NCBI GenBank assembly: GCA_024699855.1
Contig: JAMPIQ010000003.1
Location: 1,178,001 to 1,242,000, forward strand
DNA length: 64,000 nucleotides
Origin: Aphelenchoides besseyi
Taxonomy: Eukaryota; Nematoda; Chromadorea; Rhabditida; Aphelenchoididae
Direction of reading: 5' to 3'
Part shown: piece after piece, positions 24,501-35,462 of the stretch
Position numbering within the stretch: the first letter of the stretch is position 1
How the letters are laid out: every line of letters begins with the position of its first letter
The notes under the pieces: generated by a model
Told to the model about the DNA's origin: nothing
Seen by the model: only the letters and a program-made list of their open reading frames with translations
The model's database searches: none
Made by a program: the position numbers and the translations under genes

Positions 24501-27038
24501 TCGCAAGTCATCGTGATGAACAGATCCGGTTTTCCGTTACTAAGAACAATTGCCATTGCATCTTGGTAATTTTCACGCATGAATCGAGGTGATCCGAAGT
24601 GCGTCGATGGCAAAACATGGATTCTTCCAATGTCTCGATCCAATCGTTGTCCGAGTCTACTCAAACTTGCGTGAAGTTCGTGGTAGTGCATTGATTTGAG
24701 TTTCTTTTGATTCAACCGAATCCATTGCATGCGATCGCTCTCGACTTGAACATACGAATCGACTACGAATTGCTGGAACAACTTCTTTCCGTAGTGAATA
24801 CGACTGTTGGAGTGCTTTCGAACAGCTAATCGGTAACTGTGGAATTCTGCCCGAGTTTAATCGGCTTTGCTTGTTTGTGTTTTGTTTGATCATATCAATT
24901 GACCATCCGAGCGTGCCTTTTGGAAAGAATAACGGATATAACCAAGAGGTGGCAAACGCACTCAGTGAACTGAGAATTCGCGGTGTTGGTTCATTTTTCA
25001 ATTGTACGACCAAGGACATTTCGGGGATATCTCCAGAAGAATCGGATGTAAAAACGGCCCCAATTTCGTCGACTGTTGGCTCATTGAAGCGATTAGCATC
25101 GTAACCGGGACGCATTTTGAATGCCATTTTTACGTTCTCAACCGGTCTGCCAGCGTTTTCTTCTTCCTTCATCAAATCGCTCATCATCATGTGTATTTTA
25201 GCATGTGGATTGTGTTCTCGAATTAACTTGTCCAGCAGCTCCATTAATTCCTTTTTTGTTCCATTTGTTGTATTCAATCGTCTATCAACTGCTTCTGCCG
25301 GATCGGAGAAAAATAACTGGCCGTACTTTCGATCAGCGGGTGCGTTTACGCTTTCATCGATTTCATAGCAGATTTGTCCTTGAATCGAGAAACAGTATGG
25401 ACCGGGATTGGCAAATGATCGCATTCGAACGTTGAAAGCGGCAAAGCTATTCGCTGAGTTGTATTTTCGAATGTTGCTTAAAAAGTTTTTTGACATTGAA
25501 TGCTTTTCCGTAAACAAATCGTCTAGTTCTTGTGGCAATTCCGGTAACTCAGGCAAATTGATTTTGCCGTGATTGCAACAGTCGTTAAATGTTCGTTTAT
25601 TATCGACTCTTTCCTCTTCAAAATGCAATGCACGACATTCATCACATTCGACATTCATTTTGCTCAACCGATGAACTGGAACATTGTTCGGAATTGCAGC
25701 GACGTTTAATTGGATGTGTTTTTGCTGTGCGGCTATTCGCGAAATTCGATGTTGCAATTTGTCTTTAGTCAATCTATCAGCTTTTTGTTCATCAGTTTCG
25801 GCAACTCGTGCACTTTGATGTTTCTCTCTGTCTTTGACTAATCGTTCTGTTTGCTGTTGATTAGTTTCAGCGGCTCGTAGATCATTTTGACGTTCTTTCT
25901 GCTGATTCAAACGTTTAGATTTTTGTTCATCAGTTTCTAAACGACGTTTTTTTGCTTGACTATCTCGCAATTGTTTTAATCGTTTCTCACGTCTAGCGGC
26001 ATTTACATCGTTAACAACTTCGATTTCTTTCGAGTGATTCACCGATTCAACATTGTCATTTCGATGGACATTATAAAAAGATAAGAACAAAGCTTCCAAT
26101 GTGTCAAACAGATTCAAACGTTTATCGAATCCAGTTTCGTTTGTTTGACATAAGAAGATACCGTATTGATGATTCTGTAGGTTTGCGAAGAAATTCTGAG
26201 CATTTGATACGACATAAGCAGCACAATTGTATCCGTCTTGTTGAAGATCTCCTTGACTGCCGATGTCACTCAATAACATTTGCGAGCTTGAATTCAAACC
26301 TGTCCATGGGGCAAAAAGTTGACTGTAAATCGAACATATCAACGAATAGACATCGGTAGACACAGGACAATGTAATGAATCACAATAGTGCAAAACACAT
26401 TGATGACTAATCGCAGTCTTTTCCATGATCGACAACACATAATGACCGTTTACATAAATTGGAATCAACAGATAGACGGTCTCGTTTGATTGAACTGACG
26501 GTTGCACAATGCAGTATTTTGCAGGATTCGACTCAGCAGTACGATAATGATTGATCCAAAAAGACATAGAAAGAAGGCCGATTTTTAACGGACTATTTGC
26601 AATCAAGTCCAACAATCCGAAGATAATTGACTCGTAGTCAATCCATTCGTTTGTGTTTTCCATGTTCGGTAACTGTTTTTTTGCTAAATGACATTCGGAA
26701 CGAGCAACTTCACAGAGATTGCTTAACTGACAGTGCGTATGAAACTTAAAACCCAGAACATCTTGAATTGTGATTTGTAGTTGCTCGACATCGACTATCA
26801 ATTCTTCCATTTGACGTGAAATTTCGAGAGTTGCAATCAATGAATTTTGTGTTTCTGTTTGTGGTGCTTGTGGAATTTCATTTTCGGTTTCAATGACCGT
26901 TGTGATCTTGTGTTGTGTTCCTTTAGCTGCCTTCTGTTCTGCACGAATTTTACGCATTCGTTCACGGTTCTTACGCCTACGCTCTTCTTCACGTTCTTTC
27001 TTTTCCTCATCTGTCAGCTCAATCTTTCGTTTCGGCAT
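21562..27038 (-). pseudogene. Helitron H2 Ulp1-protease/Rep/helicase, nearly intact
   Basis: One frame covers 27038-24657 (793 residues) and another 24781-21845 (978 residues), with the last 105 residues in a third (21879-21562). Only two breaks separate them, near 24.86 and 21.86 kb. Domains in order: basic start; C48/Ulp1-like protease (GHYVLSIM, HYCDS, QQDGYNCAAYVV); 23-residue repeats (DEQKADRLTKDK type); Helitron N-terminal domain with a CDEC...CCNHG zinc-binding patch; HUH Rep (LFITMTCDSFWPE, GLPHIHCLV, YKYAYKGYD); Pif1-type helicase with all motifs (GLGGTGKT, IIWDEAPM, GGDFRQILP, INKSQGQTF, VALSRARS). Rep nicks and joins DNA ends via its tyrosines, the helicase unwinds. In the protease the usual Gly after the catalytic Cys is Ala. 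Total about 1825 residues. Either break may be an assembly error. Confidence 0.87.
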
Positions 27039-27771
27039 TTCGTAAGTTTGAGATTTTTATAATGAAAATTCTGATAGTAAACAATTCTGATAATAAGCAA
27101 ATTCTGATTGTAAAGAGATTCTGATGTGGGTGGCTCAGCTGATAAGACAAAGACGGCGTGCCGGACCGCTTTGAATGTCTATGCCCTGATAAGACAATCC
27201 GACCGGGCCAATCGAATTGAATATAAGACGTGAGGCCCACCAAAGAAACGATGGCCAACGTATACTTCCTGAAACACAAAAACTCAATATCACTAAACAA
27301 TTGAGAATTGACTTACGATAAAAACCGAAGCTTAAACAGTTTAACGTTCTTAGTGGTCGTTGTCACTTGATGGAACAATAGCCACACGTAGACAAAAGAC
27401 GTTAACCTGAATTTGAATCAAAGATGATAATGCCGTTGAGTTTTCTAAACTTACCGTATACTTTAGCTTCTTTACACGTTGAATGAAAGCAACAAAATCT
27501 GAAAATAATGTTTTGATTGTAATCAGATAAGACCTAAGAAACTTACGTTAACAAATTAGCAATTAAAAGAACCAACACAATTTAGGCGATAGACGAAAGC
27601 AACCAACACTTTAGACGGGAGCAAAAACAAATGGTCTTTCATCAAACGGTCCAACGGCCGCACACAAAACTTGCATGGAAGAGAGTGCTCTCATTCGAAA
27701 ATAAATGTGCACACGAATCGGTCGGTTTTTGTTGACAAACAGACAGACACTCCTCACTTTTTTTATAGGGA
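27039..27771 (-). other. H2 5' leader with three intron-like segments
   Basis: Counterpart of the H1 leader with the same three GTAAGT...CAG segments at the same places. Differences from H1 are a handful of substitutions and two small indels until about 70 bp before the terminus, where the two copies become dissimilar. Confidence 0.5.
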
Positions 27772-28470
27772 TAATTTTTGCTCGTCATTTGTGGAATGAG
27801 AATCTGATCACAGAAATGTCTTGTCCTCGCCCTTGACCTCAATTTCCAACGGAGTCCATTTTTAAATTTACGCAACTAGTGAATTTGCGTTTTGAAGTAA
27901 ACAAATTTGCATATTTCCAATTCTTCTGTGAGAGTTTTTGTTTTCGAATTTCTTTTCTGTCCTTTGGTGAGTGCTTGTTGCGTACGCTTGAGATCTTCTT
28001 GTCAGGTCCGCCGATCCAAATTGCCACAAGCCGGAAAGTGACGTTTAGTTTTGAGAATCCGATTCCGTCATTTACTTCCGACTATTTTCAACAAATTCAA
28101 GAGCGATGGTAGAACTCGACCTACAGACAGTTGTTGCAAGACGAATTAGAGTAAGCTGCAATCTAAATTGGTTTCCAACGTTTTCAGTTCGCGAACCCTT
28201 GAGCATATCGTTACGATCGGGAGTTCGTGTCGTTCAAGTCGATTACTACTTGAGTTCTGCGATTGAATTTGAGAATGCAAAGATGAACACGTGGTCGATT
28301 CGACGAAATGTGAAGTCCATGTTACTGTGAGTTAGAATGGTTGTGCTATTGATCATCGGATGTTTTGGAAGGACTCAAGTGGTCACAAACTTCAGAAGAA
28401 AATCGCGAAAATGAACGATCTTCGAAGGCACTCGAGTTTGGCAAACTTAAACCGCCTAGAAAAAAACGTG
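27772..28470 (+). pseudogene. Unrecognised host gene remnant next to the Helitron insertion
   Basis: A plus-strand frame from about 28000 (after CTTCTTGTCAG) reads into a TAG at 28109-28111 and stays open in the same frame beyond it to a good donor (GTAAGC, 28150), a 37-bp intron ending TTTTCAG and a further open exon. A last open segment ends in a Lys/Arg-rich nuclear-localisation-like tail near 28470. The frame requires at least one stop to be read through, so I treat it as a decayed gene. No family recognised. H2 is inserted on its 5' side. Confidence 0.3.
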
Positions 28471-29591
28471 AGAGACAACGATGAAAAGTATAGCAAGAGA
28501 TGATATGATGCGATTATTGTGATAGTTACAATTGTGGAATAAACGATGAATAATAAAGGACGCAACGCATTTCCGTTACCCTTATAACTCGATCTGTGGG
28601 TATTGGAGTCGTTTTGGTAGAACCCAGCATCTGAAAAAGACGATCGGAGAAATCGAACTCGCAACCTATAAAAGAGAGTTTTGCAAGCAGATCGCTTACT
28701 CACTCGACTATTGCAGTTCACGCTTTCAAAGGAAGACCAGTGGCCCATAACTCGGAATGAATGTTGGGCAAATCGAACAGCCAATATCTCCAGAATGAAG
28801 GGAGATCAAATAAACGGATTTCAACACAATAATCAGTATAATCGATACTACGACTTTAGCGATTTTTTCATTTTTGGTTTTGGCCAATTCTACGCATGAG
28901 CAAAAATAACTTATACAGTAATGTTCGGCTCATCGGGACGCGTCGATTGATACCAACGACGTCAAATTACAGCGAGGACAGATGACAAGCACTCCTTGTT
29001 AGAATTGAACTTCAGGTGAGTGGGTCCACGTAATTTCAATAAGAACGAGAAGCTGCATCGAATACTGAAAGAACGGGATGATCAGAACGACAGAATAGTC
29101 GTCTTCACTGATTGTTGACTCGTTTTGACGGCTTGTGAGGTGAAGTAGATTTGCGTGCTGATGGTCATTTGGACACGTTTCAGCTTTGAAGTCTTCTGCA
29201 ATACTTGGATCCAACTGATTGAAAGCTGTGTTCAATGCGATTGGCTGCTTTGAGTTCCGAATCAACGTCAACAAACGAACATAGGAATGTCAACTGCCAA
29301 CATGTAAACGACATTCAATCGATTCATTTGTTTGATTCAGTTGTCGCTCAAAACTTTCTAATTTCAAGCGAAGTTGCTGAATTCAGAGAACACGACTTTG
29401 CAGTCAAATCGAAAAGCGACATGTGAGTTGCAAAATCGTTCGATTGTTTTGGTCGGATGACAGCAATCAGTCTGCGGTTTTCTCTCGGCTCTTAAAGGCG
29501 GTTTTTCGCCCAAACACTTCAAAGCCATTTTTGACGATTTTTGGTTTCAGATCTTCGCATTTTTCCTCGGATTTTCGCTCTCATTTCAACG
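28471..29591. other. No supportable gene
   Basis: Holds a tRNA-like stretch on the minus strand near 28620-28720 (A-box-like and B-box-like words but no closing acceptor stem), and short open frames on both strands around 29000-29430 without domains. A promoter for the gene at 29592 is presumably within the last few hundred bases. Confidence 0.3.
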
Positions 29592-30182
29592 ATGGCACCA
29601 CCCGGACGTCCAGACTTCCGTCGCAAAAGCAATGAGATCGTTGACTTGTACAGACGAATGCCGAAGAGTGAACTTCCGAGCGATGACGAGTTGGAGGTAA
29701 GTTCCGAGTATTCGCGATTCGTTTAAAGATCGAAAATTTTCAGTTTCGCCGTCGACTGTGTGAGATCGTCTGGAAAGTGAATGGTATGAAACCGGCAGTC
29801 TTGACGACGTGTAGAACTTTGTACTTTCACGAATACAATCAAACCGAATTGTTCGATGTGAGTTGGGACGCGGGGATTGAAGCTGAAGAGTTCGATTGCA
29901 GGACGCAACCAAAGCTTTCGGATTGAAGTGCGAGGACGGCAACTCGTTGATGAAGCACATGGATGCCCAGCAAATTGGAGAATTTTCCATCGGGTGAGTT
30001 GTTGTCCGAGTGAACGAAATGAACGAACGCTTTCAGGACTCCGCGTCTCGGTCAGTTCTACTTCTACTTACACTTCAATTTAAATGGTAAGTCGTCACAA
30101 ATCAACAGTCATCTTAATTCATGCACCTGCAGTTGTCGATCGCCTCCACAAGAATATCCGGAAAATTCGCGATGGTCGCTAA
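29592..30182 (+). CDS. Small uncharacterised protein, five exons
   Basis: Exons 29592-29696, 29744-29857, 29902-29993, 30037-30086 and 30133-30182 join in phase to 136 residues, with canonical 43-50 bp introns. The product is soluble and charged: a basic start (PPGRPDFRRKSNE), a central helix-rich part with two cysteines, and a basic end (LHKNIRKIRDGR). No signal peptide or membrane helix. An AATAAA follows at 30251. The clean splice chain argues for a functional gene. I do not recognise the family. Confidence 0.7.
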
Positions 30183-30291
30183 TCTTCTTTAGATCTCAAC
30201 CTCTTCTCTACAAACCACTTCTCATGTTCTTTCACTTTTTCAAGCATACGAATAAACATTTCTCACAAGAATTTGTTTTTTTTGTATTCTG

Positions 30292-30598
30292 GAATTGTCT
30301 TCTACGGAACAATTCAAAGGGCATTTTGGTCAAGCTGAACAAACGCTCAAAGACTGGACCGCAAATGCAACGGTAAGTGTTCTTGGGTGTTGGGGATTTA
30401 CGACCAGTTCAACTGATCTGTGAAAGTCCAAGCATCAGAAGTCAATTTGATCTTAAGTTTCAAGACAACTCGATTGATCTCGATCACTCATTAGTTTTCT
30501 CTGATCCAAATTAGGGCATCAAGTTTATTAAAGAAAACAAAATTGATGTGAAAATTGGAGGTGTACGTGGTCCATACGATTTGGAGGATACAACATAA
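30292..30598 (+). CDS. Possible 3' end of an unrecognised gene (two exons)
   Basis: An open segment (TEQFKGHFGQAEQTLKDW) ends at a GTAAGT donor (30373); after a 142-bp intron ending in CCAAATTAG a second exon (30515-30598) starts with GIKFIKENKIDVKIGGV and stops in TAA. Both look coding in composition, but no start codon precedes them. Probably a truncated gene copy; it converges on the MARVEL gene with about 110 bp between stop codons. Confidence 0.35.
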
Positions 30599-30706
30599 GA
30601 GTAATAAGAAAATATTAGACAAATGGGAGGGAATAAGTACAAAATGAATGAAGGGGATCAATTAGAGCGGAGAGAACAACAAACGTTGAGATTTGGATCG
30701 TCGTGC

Positions 30707-31364
30707 TTAGAAGTTTGCAGCTTCGCCGTTGAGGATCTAAAACAAATCGATTAGTTCTTGTTCTTATTCTTCTGTCTTACCTTGGTGTCATAGCTGTAGA
30801 GCGCAGCAATGACTCCGATGAGAACGGTAGCAACGATCATCCATTGACGGTGATCATTGTATTCGATCACGTACCAGATCATGAGACCGCAAGCAACCTG
30901 AAAGAATAGAGTTAGTCGTGAACCCAAATCGTTTGAAACTTACAGCAAAGAGGATCAATCCGATGACGGAGATGACGCGCTCCAAACGCCAAGTGGCCAA
31001 ATCCAAAACAGCGAGGATCTAAAATTGAATGAAACAACTAGTTCGTTGTTTGTTTCACCGATGGCTTACCAAGATGACAATATTGATCACGAGGAAGACA
31101 AAGTTAAGTCCCGAAGCAAAACCAAGACGACCTTCTGAAAATCAAAGATTGAATGTTGGCAATCGAATTGGAATCCTTACCCCCGAAGCACGAACGTCCA
31201 CCATACCAGTTGACGCACAACAATGAGCAAAGGATGAATCCGATGATGATCTGAGCGATCTTGATGAGTCCACGATGCGACGACAGATATCTGAAAGCAA
31301 GTTCACAGGTTAATTTCATTGCAATAGATTTCATTCAAACTTACTTGGTGTTTGGCGCAGCCAT
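30707..31364 (-). CDS. MARVEL-domain four-helix membrane protein (copy 1)
   Basis: Exons on the minus strand begin with a 20-base first exon (31364-31345); the second runs to 31181, followed by a 46-bp intron (31180-31135) and further exons to the TAA at 30707. The product is about 140 residues with four hydrophobic segments: HRGLIKIAQIIIGFILC, an extracellular loop with paired cysteines (NWYGGRSCFG), then three helices, ending in a short cytosolic tail (TKILNGEAANF). This is the topology of MARVEL/MAL proteins, which act in membrane apposition and vesicle trafficking. Two paralogues lie at 62.8 and 63.7 kb in the opposite orientation. The second intron is almost identical to that of the 63.7-kb copy. 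Confidence 0.85.
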
Positions 31365-33842
31365 TTTCGTTGGTTAGTTATTGATTTGAAGTAAAAGTCG
31401 AAACTCTGAAACGAAAGATTGGTTAACGGGCTTCAAAGCAACAAGACGCGAGGTTGCAAGCGACGAAAAAAATTTGGAATACCAAAAACAAGAGAGGAAC
31501 GTTTATGCTCACTCGTCCGATTACGAAAATGATAAACAACGTTTGGGCAAAACAAATTGAAGAAGAGAGGGGTGTGGCAATCGACCACAACAACAGGATC
31601 CTTTCGACTCGCACCGCCTACTGCGTTTGTGTGATGGCAAAGAAAGAAAAACAAAACCCGATGGAACGATCAACTGACTACACGAAGAAATGAAGAGAAA
31701 GTGGATGGCCCTCAACATTCCACCACAAGGTCCAACACAACGAATGACCAAATCTCCGCAATTTGCCGTCGCTTTTGGCACACAAACTCCGCCCATTCGT
31801 CTCAGAGAACCTTAGCGATTTTTTGCTCATTCAGTGGACGTAAACAACGTGTAAGGAGAGTGCAAAGAAGTGCGCAAATGTACGGCAACCACCACGTTTG
31901 TGTGATCTCTGTACAGAAACCATCGGATCGCTGTGTCCGATGAAGGAGAGATGGTTCGAGAAGATCGCGGACATACAAAGAAGGAAGGCGGTCTAGATCT
32001 TTGGTAACTCTTCGGCCTTTTGCGCAACCAAATGAACAGACAAGAACTTTGTGGCCAAATAACAAACCTCCGAATGTCCGCAAAGTACAATCGGTCAGCT
32101 CCGCTTTTCTCGTAACCCAACGAAACCAACGGAAAATGGCAAACTCTGTTGGGAACGAAAGGACGCCGATTGAAAAACAACTTTCAACGCACGACGTTGT
32201 TTACGATTGATGGAGGAAAGCAGATTTATGCGAAACACTTCACTGTTGATCGAAACGGTAAGGTAACCAAAAACCAGAAAGATGTTCAGAACCAGATCGT
32301 AAATTACAATCAACTTTGCGATATCTAGGTTTGGACTCAAGGTCTACGCTATGCGCACCGCCAGAGCACAAGGCCGAACTCGTGCTCACGAAAAACATAA
32401 TTGGTGAAAGTAATGGGCACAGTGAAGGCGTGGGCTGCACAGCACGTGCGAGTGTTAACGTGCAACAAACGTGCAACAAACGTGCAATCTCGAAACTCAT
32501 TCGCAGTCGAAATGTACGGTAAACATCGGAATTGAAACGAGAATTCCAACAGCAATCGCGTGCACAATCGAGCAGGTGAAAAGGAGCGTTTTTGGGTGGC
32601 TTGGGGAGTAAACAACTTTACCGTTTGGGCGACCGCAAGGTCGAGAGGAATTGTATTGGAGCGAAACTCGTTTATCCGCTGCAAAGATCATCGACCAACC
32701 AATAGCTCTCCGATCATAACCGAAAACACGATTCGCGTATTAACCGTAAAAACAAACACAATCGTTTCCAGCTCATAAATTTGGAGCAGCAAACGTTTGA
32801 TGTGCGTGCGAAGATGATTCACGATGTGAATTGGAGGCGTGAACCGTGGTTGTTTCGCTCTCCCACAACTTCGAATTCACGCTTCACCGCTTGTAATCAT
32901 AACAAGTGACTTGTAAACGTGTGTTACCTGCGAGAACATAGTTTTCCTTCCGCCTCAAATTTTAACCGTGAAAAACAACCCAAAGCAAACAAACAAGTGA
33001 GTCGATCGGCTCTTCGCAATCCCCCGACTAAAATCTTTTCGGCAGAATCCAAAAACCTTTGAGTTACAAGAACAAACTTTCTCCTTGTATACCACACTCC
33101 TTATCAGTCGAATAGCGTGTTCTTATCGTCGAACGAAAAGGGAAAAAGTTGAACCCCACGTGGTTGTTTGATGGTTGCGGTTGTCGGTGATTAAAAGCCA
33201 AAAGAAGTGCAGAGAAAAAGTAAAAACATTTGAGTTCTTTGGTGTCCAAAACTCGTAATCGATGAATCAATTTGGATTGACAATTGAAAAGAACGCGCAT
33301 GGGTTTGGCATCCGCAATCGGACGACCGTCCGGGGAACCTGAAGGTCAAGACGTTGGACGGCAAAAATGAAAAGAAGCGCAGAGCCATCTCATCGGCTTT
33401 TATGCGATTCCGCGGCAGACGACCTCTCAAAACAAACTGTTCGGGCGAACAACAAAAAACAACTCGTCTATCACCGTCGTCTATGACTCTACGGATAACA
33501 TTTCGAAACAAAGACTCGAGCGTTTGTTATTAACGCTTAATCATTCGAAAGGTTTTGTTGTCAATATCCTTGTTACTGTTCCATTCGAACGATGACTCTT
33601 CTTTCCGGTCTCGCTATTTCATTTCAACGATTGAAAGTTGAATAACAAGTGAAATAATCGAAATGCACAATTTCCATTTGATTCCCAGCCTTCGCCCTTT
33701 GAATCGTTTGGTTGCTTGTTCTCATCGAATTTTAATGTGAAAATCTACAATTGAAAGGCCAAAAGCTTCAACGAATTTCGTTCGCTAATTTGGCTCCATA
33801 AATAATCTTCGAGTTGTAGTTCAACTCCCGCCTTTCATCTCA
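31365..33842. other. Upstream region of MARVEL copy 1, no gene seen
   Basis: About 2.5 kb of CpG-rich sequence with open frames on both strands that show no domain or splice chain. Likely the regulatory region of the MARVEL gene (minus) and of whatever lies at 33.8 kb (plus). Confidence 0.4.
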
Positions 33843-34270
33843 GAAAGTTGCAAACCGAAAACACAGAAATCAAAGACGTCATTTGCGCCGTCAACCCCAA
33901 GTTCTCAACTTTGGACCTTCAACTGAATTGTTACATTCACGACGTTCGATCGGCAATCGACCAAGCCATTGGCTTGAAGAGCAAAGACCGTGACAACGGA
34001 AGTTCAGCGGCGCACATGTTGGCACTTTTTCTCGTTCAGTTGGAACGGTTGTATTATGACAAAGAAGCACTTCGATTTGATGAATTGAAACAAGAAATTC
34101 CGCCTACAGAAATTACCGCACAAGCAACCCAGCGACAAAGAACCTTGATAAAGAACTTTACTGAAAAGTACAAGATAGCGAGAAGTATAAAAGGAAACTA
34201 TGATCACTTGTGCATCCTCCAGTCGACCCAAAGACTCTCTGTTAGAGCTTTAAACTCACACCTTCAATGA
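33843..34270 (+). CDS. Unrecognised open frame, probably gene remnant
   Basis: A 140-codon plus-strand frame beginning just after CATCTCAG (a splice or trans-splice acceptor). It encodes a helical, charged, cytosolic-looking polypeptide (for example MLALFLVQLERLYYDKEAL). There is no ATG near its start; the first in-frame one is at about 34017. It lies directly upstream of the TauE/SafE-like exons, but the phases do not join. Family unknown. Confidence 0.35.
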
Positions 34271-34289
34271 CACAGGTTGTGGATAAGTC

Positions 34290-34782
34290 TACAGAGAACC
34301 TTGCTTTGGTAATCGATTGCCCGAACGAAAACGCCGTACATTCAATGAATGGTTCAACAAGTACTTTCTAGGGGGTAAGTAGCCATAAGTTTTTGGATTT
34401 CTATCGCAGTTTCAGGTCAAAGTCTCGATTCACAAGCACCACAAATTGATATGGTAGCAATTCGAAACTCAGAAGTCGAGCAACAGACTAAAGAAGCAAA
34501 AAGAAGAAAACAGATCGCTATTTTCCTGCCGCTTGTCGTGTCTCAAGTTCGTTTTTACTTTGTTCGTTAATTATCTGAACTCTAGGTTTTATGGTGGAGC
34601 GCTGCAATAAAACACGACTATTTGGAGCTTTATCGACATTACTGGCAAATGCCCACAGCGATGATCGTTGGATCAACTATTGCTGGTAACTTCGCCTTTT
34701 AATTCGATGGATCATTTGATTTTAAGGGATGACAAGTGAAGCCGGTGGTGCTGTGACCTTTCCGTCATTGTCGCTTGTTTAG
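34290..34782 (+). pseudogene. TauE/SafE-like membrane protein, N-terminal part only
   Basis: Four exons in phase (about 34290-34375, 34416-34546, 34586-34685, 34737-34782) encode a cytosolic start (RRTFNEWFNKYFLGGQS), a basic stretch (KEAKRRKQ), a first helix (IAIFLPLVVSQVLWW) and the motif GSTIAGMTSEAGGAVTFP, the signature I associate with nematode TauE/SafE-type putative anion exporters. The frame then ends at TAG with six or more helices missing. The next sequence belongs to a different transporter family, so this is a truncated gene joined to another remnant. Family call is by motif only. Confidence 0.5.
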
Positions 34783-35330
34783 CACTCTTGTTTCCGTATT
34801 GGCGCCACCTGATGATCGTGTGCTCATTAACCCTGGCTATTGCTGGAGTTGTTTTTTGGTTCGTGCTTCCCGAGTCGTTTATTACATGGCCCAACGAGAA
34901 ATGGAAAACGAGTTGATTGCGTGGGTCAAGAAAATTGTGTTTTGATCTCGCGGCAGTTTTCTCTCGTTGCGTTTTCCTGTTCAGGTCATAGGCCGTGTTT
35001 TCGTTCTAGCGATGTCGGGGGTTGTTGCGTTTCGTTCGCTATATTCGTTTTATTTGTGATTGTGATCGTGTTTTCCAGCTATTCTAAAATGTTTCTGTTG
35101 CAGCCAACTCGAGATGAGTCAACATCGTCGGTTGCCGTTCGGCAACTCCGACAACACCAACAACGGCCCGTCAAAACGTTCGAAGCCATAGGTTTTCTTG
35201 TTTTTATTCTATTGTTCGTGATGCATTTTCAGGGTTGAAATGATCCCCTCACTAATAGGAGAAAGTTTTGTCAGTTTGTCATCATGTCCCATTTGGCCCA
35301 ATATCTCGAGAACGAATAAAGCTCATCACA
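34756..35330 (+). pseudogene. SLC22-like (organic ion transporter, MFS) fragment
   Basis: In another frame overlapping the end of the previous remnant, a stretch reads ACLALLFPYWRHLMIVC then a helix ending WFVLPES, the typical mid-protein SLC22 pattern (YWR...PES...). It shifts frame right after PES and continues as MAQREMENELIAWVKK, then a further exon-like piece after CTGTTGCAG (about 35104). Most of the 12-helix protein is absent. Decayed. Confidence 0.45.
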
Positions 35331-35462
35331 TAAAAAAATCAGTGAATGCGCATGATGAGAAATAGCTGATATGATAAATATTTACTGTAAATTTAATTAA
35401 GATTTAAAAAGTTATTGAATTTTACTAAAAACTAGAAAATATGGCCAAGCGCAGGTGGTGTA

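Larger units (their letters stand above)
19960..27771 (-). mobile_element. Helitron H2 (upstream copy of a head-to-tail pair)
   Basis: A 7812-bp Helitron on the minus strand. 5' end TCCCTATAAAA (T at 27771) preceded by A (AAATTA), 3' end ACTTG (G at 19960) directly joined to the TCCC of H1. It carries the terminal GC hairpin, an OB-fold gene and a Rep-helicase with only two frame breaks. The host target is therefore A|T with both elements between: A at 27772 on the 5' side of H2 and T at 12671 on the 3' side of H1. Outside the 5' terminal 0.85 kb and the 3' hairpin, H1 and H2 have diverged clearly at DNA level, while their proteins remain very similar. Confidence 0.87.

Noticed and set aside
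28620..28720. tRNA-like sequence on the minus strand
   Set aside because: A-box and B-box words are present but the acceptor and T stems do not pair; at most an old tRNA-derived repeat.
31433..32684. Overlapping minus-strand frames upstream of MARVEL copy 1
   Set aside because: No domain or exon chain; frames overlap each other in different phases, as expected from composition.
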